From: Metabacillus halosaccharovorans
GTDB taxonomy: Bacteria; Bacillota; Bacilli; Bacillales; Bacillaceae
DNA: 64,000 nucleotides
NCBI RefSeq assembly: GCF_002019635.1
Contig: NZ_KV917371.1
Span: 248,001 to 312,000 of the forward strand
Direction of reading: 5' to 3'
Part shown: positions 19,933-28,350 of the stretch, in pieces
Numbering within the stretch: position 1 is the stretch's first letter
Layout of the letters: each line of letters starts with the position of its first letter
Notes under the pieces: generated by a model
What the model saw: only the letters and a program-made list of their open reading frames with translations
Told to the model about the DNA's origin: nothing
Database searches by the model: none
Made by a program: the position numbers and the translations under genes

Positions 19933-20490
19933 TTATACAGGTAAACTAGCCATAATACTATTATAAAGCCTAAAACAAATATATAAGGTCCCTAATATAA
20001 AGATAAACCAAAAAAGAACATGAAATAAAACCAATCCTACTAATGAAAAAGATGTCAGTGTTTGACTTATCTTATAAACGATATAGATGAAATATCCAAT
20101 TGTTGAAAGAAGAAAAATCGCAATAATAAAAATTGGATACTGTACGGCAATTAAAGATAAAGAGCCACCTATTAAATAAATAGCTGATCCACCTCTAATT
20201 TTCGTTAAGTTTTCCCCCGCAACATCTTTCGAAAAAAACAACAGTGAAAGCTCTGTTACAGTGTTCGCAATTAGTTTTAATGCAGAAAAAACCATAAAAT
20301 ACAAAAGAGCAAAAAGAATAAACAAAGCCAATTTTATTCCGTTATTTGAGAAAAACTCAAGCATTCCATCATAAATGCCAAATGTCTGTAAATAATCAAT
20401 GACAATCATAACTGTCGAAATGGAAAGAGATGCACTAAAAAGTAAAATCGTTATAAGTGGGAAATAACTTGTAAAATATGTGTTTTTCAT
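19933..20490 (-). CDS. yufK: YufK-like membrane protein (DUF5366)
   Basis: A 185-residue protein with about five to six hydrophobic segments and few charged residues. The sequence and the position beside the mrp operon match B. subtilis YufK (DUF5366). An ATG at 20490 is chosen over an upstream start because AAGGA lies eight bases before it. Function is unknown. Its downstream end faces the IS element. Confidence 0.7.
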   Translation of the reverse strand: MKNTYFTSYFPLITILLFSASLSISTVMIVIDYLQTFGIYDGMLEFFSNNGIKLALFILFALLYFMVFSALKLIANTVTELSLLFFSKDVAGENLTKIRGGSAIYLIGGSLSLIAVQYPIFIIAIFLLSTIGYFIYIVYKISQTLTSFSLVGLVLFHVLFWFIFILGTLYICFRLYNSIMASLPV

Positions 20491-20630
20491 GGTCAAATTC
20501 CTTACTATATAAAATGATCAGATCTACTTAATTATGAAGTAGAGGAAAGGTTTTGACAAGGCTATGACGGACTTCATCAAAAAACTTGTGACACACATAC
20601 GAAAACAGGATGTATTTACCCCACATCCTG

Positions 20631-20858
20631 TTAACGAATTACCACACGAACATATTCCCGTGGTCGAAACTTTTCAAAGACATTCGCTTCCTCTGTTAAT
20701 TTTTCAATGGGTGTTTCTGTATTCGTTAACCGAATTGCGGAATCGTCAAATGAAACAGTTTCTACATATTCTCTTTTTACTTTTTCGTTCACGTACCAAG
20801 CACCACTGAACAAGGATGAAAATAAGCACCCTGCGACAAAAATCTTTGTTTTGTGCAT
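20631..20858 (-). CDS. Small N-terminally anchored protein, possibly YufS-like
   Basis: A 75-residue product with an N-terminal hydrophobic helix (IFVAGCLFSSLFSGAWYV) followed by a polar tail with many Glu, Arg and Lys residues, so probably membrane anchored with an external tail. It is divergent from mrpA; B. subtilis has the small gene yufS in the same place. The opposite strand also carries an open frame, but this one has the better start (GAGGTGATTCC before ATG). Confidence in the YufS link is modest. Confidence 0.5.
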   Translation of the reverse strand: MHKTKIFVAGCLFSSLFSGAWYVNEKVKREYVETVSFDDSAIRLTNTETPIEKLTEEANVFEKFRPREYVRVVIR

Positions 20859-21086
20859 GGAATCACCTCAAGTTTAGGATGCTCTTTGGACTTTTATAAT
20901 ATACAAGTCATCAGAAATTTGTTATCATTTTTATGTTCATATGAACCTGAAATGAGCAATTTTTGCTATCATTTCATAGTTGTCCACAATCTGGAACATA
21001 ATAAATCAGTAAATGTAAGTACTATTTTTTTCTTTCCTTTAACTGATAAACCAGATGAAATAAGAATACTGTAAGGAGGTTAAAAA

Positions 21087-23492
21087 ATGACGTTATTACA
21101 TGTGGCCATCTTATCGCCCTTTTTGCTCGCCATCTTGATTCCGTTCCTGTATAAGTTTTTCCGTCAAATACATACAGGCTGGTTCGTGCTGGTTTTACCA
21201 GTCATACTCTTCACATACTTTATACAATTTATTGAAGATACTATGCACGGACACACCATTCTCCAAACGATGGAATGGATCCCTTCTCTCGGTATTAACT
21301 TTACAGCATACATAGATGGTCTGGGACTATTATTTGCCTTATTAATTTCAGGTATAGGTGCGTTAGTTGTTCTTTATTCAATTTACTATCTTTCAAAAGA
21401 TAAGGAACAGTTAAACACCTTCTATGTGTATTTGTTATTGTTCATGGGAGCAATGCTTGGGGTTGTCTTATCTGATAACTTAATTGTACTTTACACGTTC
21501 TGGGAGATAACTTCTCTTTCTTCTTTCCTACTCATTGGGTATTGGTACAATCGAGAAAAATCGCGTTATGGTGCACAAAAATCGATGATCATCACCATTT
21601 TTGGCGGACTACTCATGCTTGGTGGTTTCATCATGCTTTACATCATGACAAATACCTTCAGCATTAGAGACATAATTAGTCAGGTACCAGAAATAACAGA
21701 TCATACATTATTTGTACCTGCACTCATTCTTGTGCTATTCGGGGCATTTACAAAGTCAGCTCAATTCCCGTTCTATATTTGGTTACCAGATGCGATGGAG
21801 GCACCAACGCCTGTCAGTGCCTACCTCCACTCAGCTACAATGGTAAAAGCAGGGATTTATCTAGTCGCCCGTTTCAGCCCTGTATTCGCTGGTACACCTG
21901 AATGGTTTTGGATTGTGTCATCCTTTGGAATTTTCACAATGTTCTGGGGATCCTTTAATGCGGTAAAACAAACCGACCTTAAAGGCATATTAGCATTTTC
22001 AACTGTCAGTCAATTAGGTATGATCATGTCCATGTTTGGAATTGGATCTGCAGCACTTGTACTTGACTCTATCGATAACAGCTACTATACAGTAGCCACA
22101 TTGGCAGCAATCTTCCATTTAATTAATCATGCTACCTTTAAAGGAAGTTTATTTATGGTTGTCGGCATTATTGATCATGAAACAGGTACACGTGATATAC
22201 GAAAACTTGGCGGATTAATGAGTCTTATGCCGATAACTTTTACCATTTCGATTATCGGAGCTTTTTCAATGGCAGGTTTACCTCCATTTAACGGATTTTT
22301 GAGTAAAGAAATGTTCTTCACAAGTATGATACGAGTACTTGAAATGGATGTATTTAATATTGAAACCATTGGTCTTCTCTTTCCGATTATAGCTTGGGTT
22401 GGAAGTGTCTTTACCTTTATCTACAGCATGGTATTAGTTTTTAAAACATTTACAGGGAAATATCAACCGGAAAAACTAGAGAAGAAACCGCATGAAGCAC
22501 CAATTGGTATGCTTATTTCGCCAATCATTTTAGCTTCACTAGTGATAATTTTCTTCTTCTTCCCTAATATCTTAGCTTATACCATTATCGAACCTGCGAT
22601 GGCTTCGGTTATACCTGCATTATTAGGAGAAGAAGGACATTTCCATGTTCATATTTATCCTTGGCACGGGTTTACGGTTGAGCTGTTTATGACAATTGGT
22701 GTCATTGCTTTAGGAGTCATTGGCTATTTATCTCTTACAAAATGGAGATCCGTATATGGCCTGTTCCCAAAAAAGCTTACGCTTAACAAAGGATATGACG
22801 CAGCATTGGTTCAGCTGGATAAATCCTCTTTCCGTCTAACAAGATTTTATATGACAGGATTTATCAGAGATTATCTAGCTTATATTTTTACGTTCTTTAT
22901 TTTAATATTAGGAACTTCCCTTGCTCTAACCGGTGGTTTTTCCTTTTCATTAGCCGATACAGCACCAGTTGGAGTATATGAGGCTGTACTTGCCATCGTC
23001 ATGGTAATTGGTACAATTACTGTTTTATTCTCTAAGTCACGATTAACAGCAATCATTGCGTTAGGATCTGTCGGATATTCATTATCCCTGTTCTTTGTAT
23101 TATTTAGAGCACCTGACCTTGCATTAACACAACTTTGCGTAGAAACAGTTTCTGTAGCTTTATTCTTGCTTTGCTTTTATCATCTGCCGGAATTTAAGAA
23201 AAAAGAAAAGAAACTGAATTTCAAACTAACAAATCTTATCATTTCATTAGGTGTTGGAACAATTGTTACACTTCTTGCATTAGCCGCAAATAGTCAACGT
23301 GTAAATGAAACCATTTCAACTTACTTTGTTGAAAATAGCTACAAGCTTGCAGGCGGAAAAAATATGGTTAACGTCATTCTTGTAGATTTTAGAGGCTTCG
23401 ATACATTATTTGAAATAACTGTATTAGGAATTGCTGCTCTAGGCATTTATGGGATGATTCGCTTAAAAGTCAGAAAGGGGGAAGAAGGGTGA
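21087..23492 (+). CDS. mrpA: Na+/H+ antiporter subunit A
   Basis: An 801-residue protein equal in length to B. subtilis MrpA. It has about 20 membrane helices: an NuoL-like core with conserved YTFWEITSLSSFLLIGYW and KSAQFPFYIWLPDAMEAPTPVSAYLHSATMVKAG-type motifs (positions 21480-21855), followed by a C-terminal MrpB-like domain. The Mrp complex exchanges Na+ for H+ and gives pH and salt tolerance. It is the first gene of a seven-gene operon with overlapping junctions. Confidence 0.97.
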   Translation: MTLLHVAILSPFLLAILIPFLYKFFRQIHTGWFVLVLPVILFTYFIQFIEDTMHGHTILQTMEWIPSLGINFTAYIDGLGLLFALLISGIGALVVLYSIYYLSKDKEQLNTFYVYLLLFMGAMLGVVLSDNLIVLYTFWEITSLSSFLLIGYWYNREKSRYGAQKSMIITIFGGLLMLGGFIMLYIMTNTFSIRDIISQVPEITDHTLFVPALILVLFGAFTKSAQFPFYIWLPDAMEAPTPVSAYLHSATMVKAGIYLVARFSPVFAGTPEWFWIVSSFGIFTMFWGSFNAVKQTDLKGILAFSTVSQLGMIMSMFGIGSAALVLDSIDNSYYTVATLAAIFHLINHATFKGSLFMVVGIIDHETGTRDIRKLGGLMSLMPITFTISIIGAFSMAGLPPFNGFLSKEMFFTSMIRVLEMDVFNIETIGLLFPIIAWVGSVFTFIYSMVLVFKTFTGKYQPEKLEKKPHEAPIGMLISPIILASLVIIFFFFPNILAYTIIEPAMASVIPALLGEEGHFHVHIYPWHGFTVELFMTIGVIALGVIGYLSLTKWRSVYGLFPKKLTLNKGYDAALVQLDKSSFRLTRFYMTGFIRDYLAYIFTFFILILGTSLALTGGFSFSLADTAPVGVYEAVLAIVMVIGTITVLFSKSRLTAIIALGSVGYSLSLFFVLFRAPDLALTQLCVETVSVALFLLCFYHLPEFKKKEKKLNFKLTNLIISLGVGTIVTLLALAANSQRVNETISTYFVENSYKLAGGKNMVNVILVDFRGFDTLFEITVLGIAALGIYGMIRLKVRKGEEG

Positions 23493-23923
23493 AGAAAAAC
23501 ATTAAAACAAATGATGTGATCTTTCAAACCGCTACAAAGGTTATTGTGTTTATCATCATCCTCTACTCCTTACACCTCTTCTTTTCCGGACACTATACAC
23601 CGGGTGGAGGTTTTATTGGTGGATTAATGACGGCAGGAGCTTTAGTTCTTTTACTGTTGGCATTTGATATCAAGACCGTTGTAAATACGTTACAGCTCGA
23701 TTATATAAAGCTGACTGCTACCGGGCTGCTCATAGCTGTTCTCACTGGGATTGGGTCATTCTTCTTTAAAGTCCCATTTCTAACTCATACATTCAGCTAT
23801 GTTGAATTACCATTTTTGGGTGAAACTGCTTTAGCTACAGCTGTTTTGTTTGATCTAGGTGTATATCTTGTTGTTATTGGTGTAACGATGACCATTATTC
23901 AAACGATAGGAGAGACGGAATAA
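23489..23923 (+). CDS. mrpB: Na+/H+ antiporter subunit B
   Basis: A 144-residue protein with four helices and the MnhB signature SGHYTPGGGFIGGLMTAGAL. The GTG start overlaps the mrpA stop (GTGA). It is an essential subunit of the Mrp complex. Confidence 0.96.
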   Translation: MKKNIKTNDVIFQTATKVIVFIIILYSLHLFFSGHYTPGGGFIGGLMTAGALVLLLLAFDIKTVVNTLQLDYIKLTATGLLIAVLTGIGSFFFKVPFLTHTFSYVELPFLGETALATAVLFDLGVYLVVIGVTMTIIQTIGETE

Positions 23924-24264
23924 TGGAAATACTAATGTCTGTTGTTGTCGGTATTTTATTTTCTGCTGCAGTTTATTTAATGTTATCTAAAAGCTTATTA
24001 CGAATTATCATCGGTACAGGTTTACTTAGTCATGGAGCCCATTTACTCATCTTAACAATGGGCGGTCTGAAAAAGGGAGCTGCACCGCTACTCGGAGAAC
24101 ATGCAGAAGTCTATGTTGATCCACTTCCACAAGCGTTGATTTTAACTGCAATCGTTATTAGCTTTGGGGTAACTTCATTTTTCCTTGTTCTTGCATATCG
24201 CTCATATCAGGAATTAGGAACAGATGATATGGATCAACTAAGGGGAAATGATCAATATGAATAA
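23923..24264 (+). CDS. mrpC: Na+/H+ antiporter subunit C
   Basis: A 113-residue NuoK-like subunit with three helices and the motif SHGAHLLILTMG, containing PLPQALILTAIVI later. Its ATG shares one base with the mrpB stop (TAATG), which suggests translational coupling. Confidence 0.96.
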   Translation: MEILMSVVVGILFSAAVYLMLSKSLLRIIIGTGLLSHGAHLLILTMGGLKKGAAPLLGEHAEVYVDPLPQALILTAIVISFGVTSFFLVLAYRSYQELGTDDMDQLRGNDQYE

Positions 24265-25735
24265 CTTAATTATTTTACCTATTGTCATCCCATTACTGAT
24301 GGGGATTATTCTAATCTTTTTCAATAAAAACATAAAAATTCAAAAATGGCTAAGCGCGATTGCATCCTTAGCTAGTGTGATCGTTGCGGTTATTATCGTT
24401 CAAACTGTTCATACAAACGGAATTCAAACATTAGAGATTGGAAACTGGGTACCACCTTATGGGATTGTTCTAGTTGCTGATATGTATGCTGCTCTTTTAG
24501 TTTTAACTACTGCAATTATTGGCTTCACTTCCCTGTTATTTGCCTTCTCCTCAACTACTGCTGAGAGAGAAAAATTTTACTTTTATCCTGGTGTACAGTT
24601 CCTTCTACTAGGTGTCACAGGAGCATTTTTAACAGGAGATATATTTAATCTGTTTGTTTTCTTTGAAGTCATGCTGATGTCATCCTATATGTTAATTGTC
24701 TTAGGAAGTTCAAAGAATCAACTTAGAGAATCAATAAAATATATTCTTGTGAATGTCATCTCTTCTGCCCTTTTCGTCATTGCTGTGGCTTATCTTTATG
24801 CCTTAACAGGAACATTAAATATGGCTGATTTAAGTGTAAGAATTGCTGAAATGGGTCAATCAGGGTTATTAACGGTCATTGCCATTCTTTTCTTAGTTAT
24901 TTTCGGACTAAAGGGCGCAATTTTTCCGTTATATTTCTGGCTTCCCGGTTCCTATCAGGCACCGCCTGCTGTCGTAACTGCACTTTTTGGAGCATTACTA
25001 ACCAAGGTCGGAGTTTATTCCATCACACGTGTTTTCACGCTTATTTTCTATCATGAACCGACCTTTACTCATGAGATTCTTGCATGGTTATCCGCATTAA
25101 CGATTATTTTTGGAGTGATCGGGGCAATTGCCTATTGGGATATAAAGAAAATCGTGATCTATAATATCATCACTGCCGTGGGAGTCATTCTCTTTGGTGT
25201 TGCGGCAAATACACCAAATGCTATTGAAGGATCTGTTTACTATCTTGTTCATGATATGATTATTAAAGGAGCCTTATTCTTCCTGGTCGGAGCTATTGTA
25301 GCCATTACAGGTACGAGTAATTTACGAAAGTTTAGTGGTTTAATTGCAAGCCATCCCTTATTGGGCTGGATGTTCTTTATCGCTGCTTTAGCCCTTGCCG
25401 GAATACCACCGTTAAGCGGATTTGTGGGAAAACTTAAAATTGTTCAAGGCGGGTTCGAAGCTGGTGAATATACGATTGCATTTGTTGTTTTACTTTCAAG
25501 TTTATTGGTTCTCTATTCTGTCATGAAGATTTTCATACATGGATTCTGGGGAGAACCAAATAAAGAGGCAATTGCACAAACATCACCAAAAGGGTTACTC
25601 TTCCCAATTGCAATTCTTTTAGCATTATCTATTGCGTATGGTTTCGGTGTAGAATTTTTATCACCTTATATATCACAGGCTGCCGATACTCTACTTGATC
25701 CATCAATTTATATTCAAGCCGTATTGAAGGAGTAG
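24257..25735 (+). CDS. mrpD: Na+/H+ antiporter subunit D
   Basis: A 492-residue NuoN/NuoM-like proton-antiporter subunit with about 14 helices. Characteristic stretches are GDIFNLFVFFEVMLMSSYML and LKGAIFPLYFWLPGSYQAPP. An ATG at 24257 is preferred over the in-frame ATG at 24248, which lies too close to AAGGGG. The start overlaps the end of mrpC by eight bases. Confidence 0.96.
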   Translation: MNNLIILPIVIPLLMGIILIFFNKNIKIQKWLSAIASLASVIVAVIIVQTVHTNGIQTLEIGNWVPPYGIVLVADMYAALLVLTTAIIGFTSLLFAFSSTTAEREKFYFYPGVQFLLLGVTGAFLTGDIFNLFVFFEVMLMSSYMLIVLGSSKNQLRESIKYILVNVISSALFVIAVAYLYALTGTLNMADLSVRIAEMGQSGLLTVIAILFLVIFGLKGAIFPLYFWLPGSYQAPPAVVTALFGALLTKVGVYSITRVFTLIFYHEPTFTHEILAWLSALTIIFGVIGAIAYWDIKKIVIYNIITAVGVILFGVAANTPNAIEGSVYYLVHDMIIKGALFFLVGAIVAITGTSNLRKFSGLIASHPLLGWMFFIAALALAGIPPLSGFVGKLKIVQGGFEAGEYTIAFVVLLSSLLVLYSVMKIFIHGFWGEPNKEAIAQTSPKGLLFPIAILLALSIAYGFGVEFLSPYISQAADTLLDPSIYIQAVLKE

Positions 25736-25740
25736 TGCAT

Positions 25741-26217
25741 ATGGCATTTCAAATTTTACTTAACGTTTTCCTAGCGTTTATATGGATGTTTCTATCAAAT
25801 GATTATTCTTCCCTGGCATTTTGTAAGGGATACTTTTTCGGGTTTATCATTATCTTTGCTCTAAGACGTTTCTTTGATCACCGCTTTTATTTTTTAAATA
25901 TTATAGCGGTCATCAGACTTATTGGTATCTTTCTGATCGAGCTTATTAAATCCAATATCTCTGTGTTAAAAGTCATTCTATCTCCAAAGCTAGAATTACG
26001 TCCGGGTATTTTTGCTTTAGAGACAGAATTGAAAAAGGATTGGGAAATTACGATTTTATCCAATCTGATTACTTTAACTCCTGGTACACTTGTTCTCGAA
26101 GTTTCTGAGGATAATAAGACCTTATATATTCATGCAATGGATATTGACGATGTTGAGCAAGCAAAGCTTGATATTAAAAATACGTTCGAAAAGGCGATTA
26201 AGGAGGTGAGCCGTTAA
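25741..26217 (+). CDS. mrpE: Na+/H+ antiporter subunit E
   Basis: A 158-residue protein with two or three N-terminal helices and a soluble C-terminal part. The MnhE signature is ILSNLITLTPGTLVLEVSEDNKTLYIHAMDI at its core. ATG 25741 (GAAGGAG eight bases upstream) is preferred over GTG 25735 and gives the B. subtilis length. Confidence 0.95.
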   Translation: MAFQILLNVFLAFIWMFLSNDYSSLAFCKGYFFGFIIIFALRRFFDHRFYFLNIIAVIRLIGIFLIELIKSNISVLKVILSPKLELRPGIFALETELKKDWEITILSNLITLTPGTLVLEVSEDNKTLYIHAMDIDDVEQAKLDIKNTFEKAIKEVSR

Positions 26218-26218
26218 T

Positions 26219-26503
26219 ATGTTTAAGATTATCATGACCATTTCACTTATTATCGTGGCATTCTCAACACTGTTATATGTTTATCGGTTAGTGAAAGGTC
26301 CTTCAACTCCTGATCGCGTTATTGCTTTAGATGCAATCGGAATTAACTTAATTGGTATTACGGCTATTATCTCCATTGTCCTTGACACAAGTGCGTTCGT
26401 AGAGGTTATCCTTTTATTGGGAATACTGGCATTTATCGGAACAGTTGCCTTTTCTAAATACTTGGAGAAAGGAGAGATTATCGAGAATGATCGAAATCAG
26501 TAA
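26219..26503 (+). CDS. mrpF: Na+/H+ antiporter subunit F
   Basis: A 94-residue three-helix protein with the MnhF motif RLVKGPSTPDRVIALDAIG. In B. subtilis MrpF has also been linked to cholate efflux. It starts one base after the mrpE stop. Confidence 0.96.
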   Translation: MFKIIMTISLIIVAFSTLLYVYRLVKGPSTPDRVIALDAIGINLIGITAIISIVLDTSAFVEVILLLGILAFIGTVAFSKYLEKGEIIENDRNQ

Positions 26504-26843
26504 ATTCATTGTAGGTTATCTTATTCTTCAAGGAGCCATTTTGAGTTTAATAGCAGCAATTGGCGTTATTAGACTTCCTGATGTATATACGCGTAATCAC
26601 GCAGCATCTAAAAGTGCAACATTAGGAGTTATCAGTATTCTGTTAGGTTTATTTCTCCAGTACATTCTCATTGATCATCATGCGAATTCAAGAGTATTAC
26701 TAGGGATTATTTTTGTCTTCGTCACTGCACCGGTTGCAGGACATTTAATTAGTAGAGCGGCTTACAATACAGGAGTCCCTTTATGGAACAAAAGTGTTCA
26801 AGATGATTTAGCCAAAGTCCGTTCCAAACAAAAAAGTAGATGA
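26487..26843 (+). CDS. mrpG: Na+/H+ antiporter subunit G
   Basis: A 118-residue three-helix protein with the PhaG/MnhG motif AAIGVIRLPDVYTRNHAASK. ATG 26487 is preferred because AAAGGAGAG lies upstream and the longer frame would overlap mrpF by 59 bases. It closes the operon and is followed by a strong terminator. Confidence 0.95.
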   Translation: MIEISKFIVGYLILQGAILSLIAAIGVIRLPDVYTRNHAASKSATLGVISILLGLFLQYILIDHHANSRVLLGIIFVFVTAPVAGHLISRAAYNTGVPLWNKSVQDDLAKVRSKQKSR

Positions 26844-26867
26844 GCCATGTGCTCGTCTACTTTTTTT
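26836..26867 (+). terminator. Terminator of the mrp operon
   Basis: GTAGATGAGC and GCTCGTCTAC form a stem followed by seven T residues. Confidence 0.92.
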
Positions 26868-26891
26868 GTTTAACTATGGAAAGGTTATAAA

Positions 26892-27284
26892 TTATATATT
26901 CCTCTTTAAAATGGCTATTGTACATCTTGAAAGACATATCAGTTCGTTTCCTTCATCAACGATCTTCACTTCCCACACCATCGTTGTTTTACCACGATGT
27001 ACAGGTTTGCCATAAGCAGTAACAATACCTGATTTCTTTCCACGTATATGATTGGCATTAATTTCAAGGCCAACACAAGCCTCTGCTTCCTGATCTATTA
27101 AATGAAAAGCACCAAAACTTGCCACAGTTTCAGCTAAAGCGACAGATGCCCCTCCGTGTAACAAACCGAATGGTTGATGTGTACGATGATCAACAGGCAT
27201 CGTTGCAATAACCTCATGGTCTGTCACTGAAACCAACTCAATTCCCAGTGCTTCCATTAATGTATTCTTCATATTCAATTCCAT
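26892..27284 (-). CDS. yuxO: Hotdog-fold thioesterase
   Basis: A 130-residue PaaI/YuxO-type thioesterase. The motif HRTHQPFGLLHGGASVALAETVAS holds the usual HGG and catalytic acid position of the 4HBT family. These enzymes hydrolyse acyl- or aryl-CoA. YuxO sits next to comA in B. subtilis, where it is often co-transcribed and has been considered a menaquinone-pathway thioesterase candidate; the substrate here is not shown. Confidence 0.88.
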   Translation of the reverse strand: MELNMKNTLMEALGIELVSVTDHEVIATMPVDHRTHQPFGLLHGGASVALAETVASFGAFHLIDQEAEACVGLEINANHIRGKKSGIVTAYGKPVHRGKTTMVWEVKIVDEGNELICLSRCTIAILKRNI

Positions 27285-27308
27285 TGGAATCCCTACCCCG
27301 CATTCAAT

Positions 27309-27389
27309 TTATTTCCTTAGCACATATACCACAAGAGTAAAATATCCACAAATTAAAAGTAATACCGGCCACACTGCCATAATATCCAT
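27309..27389 (-). CDS. Very small membrane protein, 26 residues
   Basis: Between comA and yuxO a strong ribosome site (GAGGAGG) is followed by ATGATG. The second ATG gives MDIMAVWPVLLLICGYFTLV with a short Lys/Arg tail: one transmembrane helix and little else. It lies in the same direction as comA and yuxO. No family is recognised; the good ribosome site and clean composition support a real gene. Confidence 0.5.
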   Translation of the reverse strand: MDIMAVWPVLLLICGYFTLVVYVLRK

Positions 27390-27581
27390 CATAACCTCCT
27401 CTACTCGTAAAGGTATAATTAAGATCATAAAGGATAAACATCATGGCAATGTTGAGTCTATGTTTAGGTTTTGTAAAATTTTAGAAAAGCACAAGACGCT
27501 GAGCATAAGGCCATTGAAATGAGCCTTCAATTCCTATTTCCATAAAATTTTATACTTTTTGATCGCATAAAAAATGTGAAA

Positions 27582-28223
27582 TTAATCGATTACCCCATTG
27601 GATTTCGCGATCAATACCGCTTCTGTCCGACTACTAACATTCAATTTGTTAAAAATAGATGTTAAACTGTATTCTATTGATCTTTTACTTAAATGAAGGT
27701 TATCAGCAATTTCTTGATTTGTAAGTCCTTTTTCTACTTCTTGCAGAATGGCTTTCTCCCGCTCATTAAACACTTCTTCTATCGCTTCAGAGTGCTCTGC
27801 ATGAACCTGATTTTGTGACAGCAGCTTTTGAAAGAATTGATAGGGTACAACAATATCTCCCTCTATTGCAAGTCGAATATATGTAAGTAACTTTTGCTTT
27901 GATTCTGTTTTACTAATTGCACCATGTATACCCAGTCGAAGTGCCTCTTCAAAATAATCATCAACATCATAACCCGTGTAAAGAATGACTTTACACGTTT
28001 GTTTCATTTCTAATATCGTTTTAGAAAGCTCCATTCCATTAACTTCACCTAAGTTTAAATCCATTAAAATAACATCAAACGGTGAAAAATCCAGCTTTTC
28101 GAAAGCTTCCTCAGTGTAAGGCGGATTTAAACAATCCACTTTTACACCTTCCTCAGCTTCCAAGATTGCTTTCGTTCCTTCTCTAACCGCTGGATGATCA
28201 TCCACAACTAATATGTGTATCAT
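27582..28223 (-). CDS. comA: Competence/quorum response regulator ComA
   Basis: A 213-residue NarL/FixJ-type regulator. The receiver domain has the acidic pocket VVDDH and the phosphoacceptor Asp in DVILMDLNLGEV (about residue 55). The C-terminal LuxR-type HTH is KGLTNQEIADNLHLSKRSIEYSLTSIFNKL in position 167-196. Phosphorylated by ComP, it activates srfA, degQ and other promoters in B. subtilis. Length and order match the comQXPA locus. A terminator-like hairpin separates it from comP, so it may also have its own promoter. Confidence 0.95.
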   Translation of the reverse strand: MIHILVVDDHPAVREGTKAILEAEEGVKVDCLNPPYTEEAFEKLDFSPFDVILMDLNLGEVNGMELSKTILEMKQTCKVILYTGYDVDDYFEEALRLGIHGAISKTESKQKLLTYIRLAIEGDIVVPYQFFQKLLSQNQVHAEHSEAIEEVFNEREKAILQEVEKGLTNQEIADNLHLSKRSIEYSLTSIFNKLNVSSRTEAVLIAKSNGVID

Positions 28224-28257
28224 AAGAACTCCTTTCAGAAAACCTATTTGCTACATT

Positions 28258-28304
28258 AAGGCAATTTGGAATAGAAGGTTTTCCCTTCCATTCCAAATTG
28301 CCTT
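28258..28304. repeat. Long hairpin between comP and comA
   Basis: AAGGCAATTTGGAAT pairs with ATTCCAAATTGCCTT, and the stem continues inward through AGAAGG/CCTTCC with one mismatch, giving about 20 base pairs around a short loop. The inner part (GGAATAGAAG ... CTTC.ATTCC) resembles the central hairpin of the dispersed repeat found elsewhere in this window. It lacks a T run. Confidence 0.65.
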
Positions 28305-28325
28305 ATATTCAAGCCTTGTAAAAAG

Positions 28326-28348
28326 GGACTTGGTAGTTAACCAAGTCC
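28326..28348 (-). terminator. Terminator-like hairpin directly after comP
   Basis: On the minus strand GGACTTGG, a seven-base loop and CCAAGTCC are followed by CTTTTT. It lies three bases past the comP stop and could reduce read-through into comA. Confidence 0.75.
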
Positions 28349-28350
28349 TA

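Noticed and set aside
20564-20809. Plus-strand frame opposite the small yufS-like gene
   Set aside because: No good ribosome site; its sequence is the complement of a better-supported minus-strand gene.
27402-27581. Possible degenerate repeat copy (AGCATAAGGCC ... TTCAATTCC) after comA
   Set aside because: Only short words match the dispersed repeat; the flanking arms are absent, so it is not counted as a copy.
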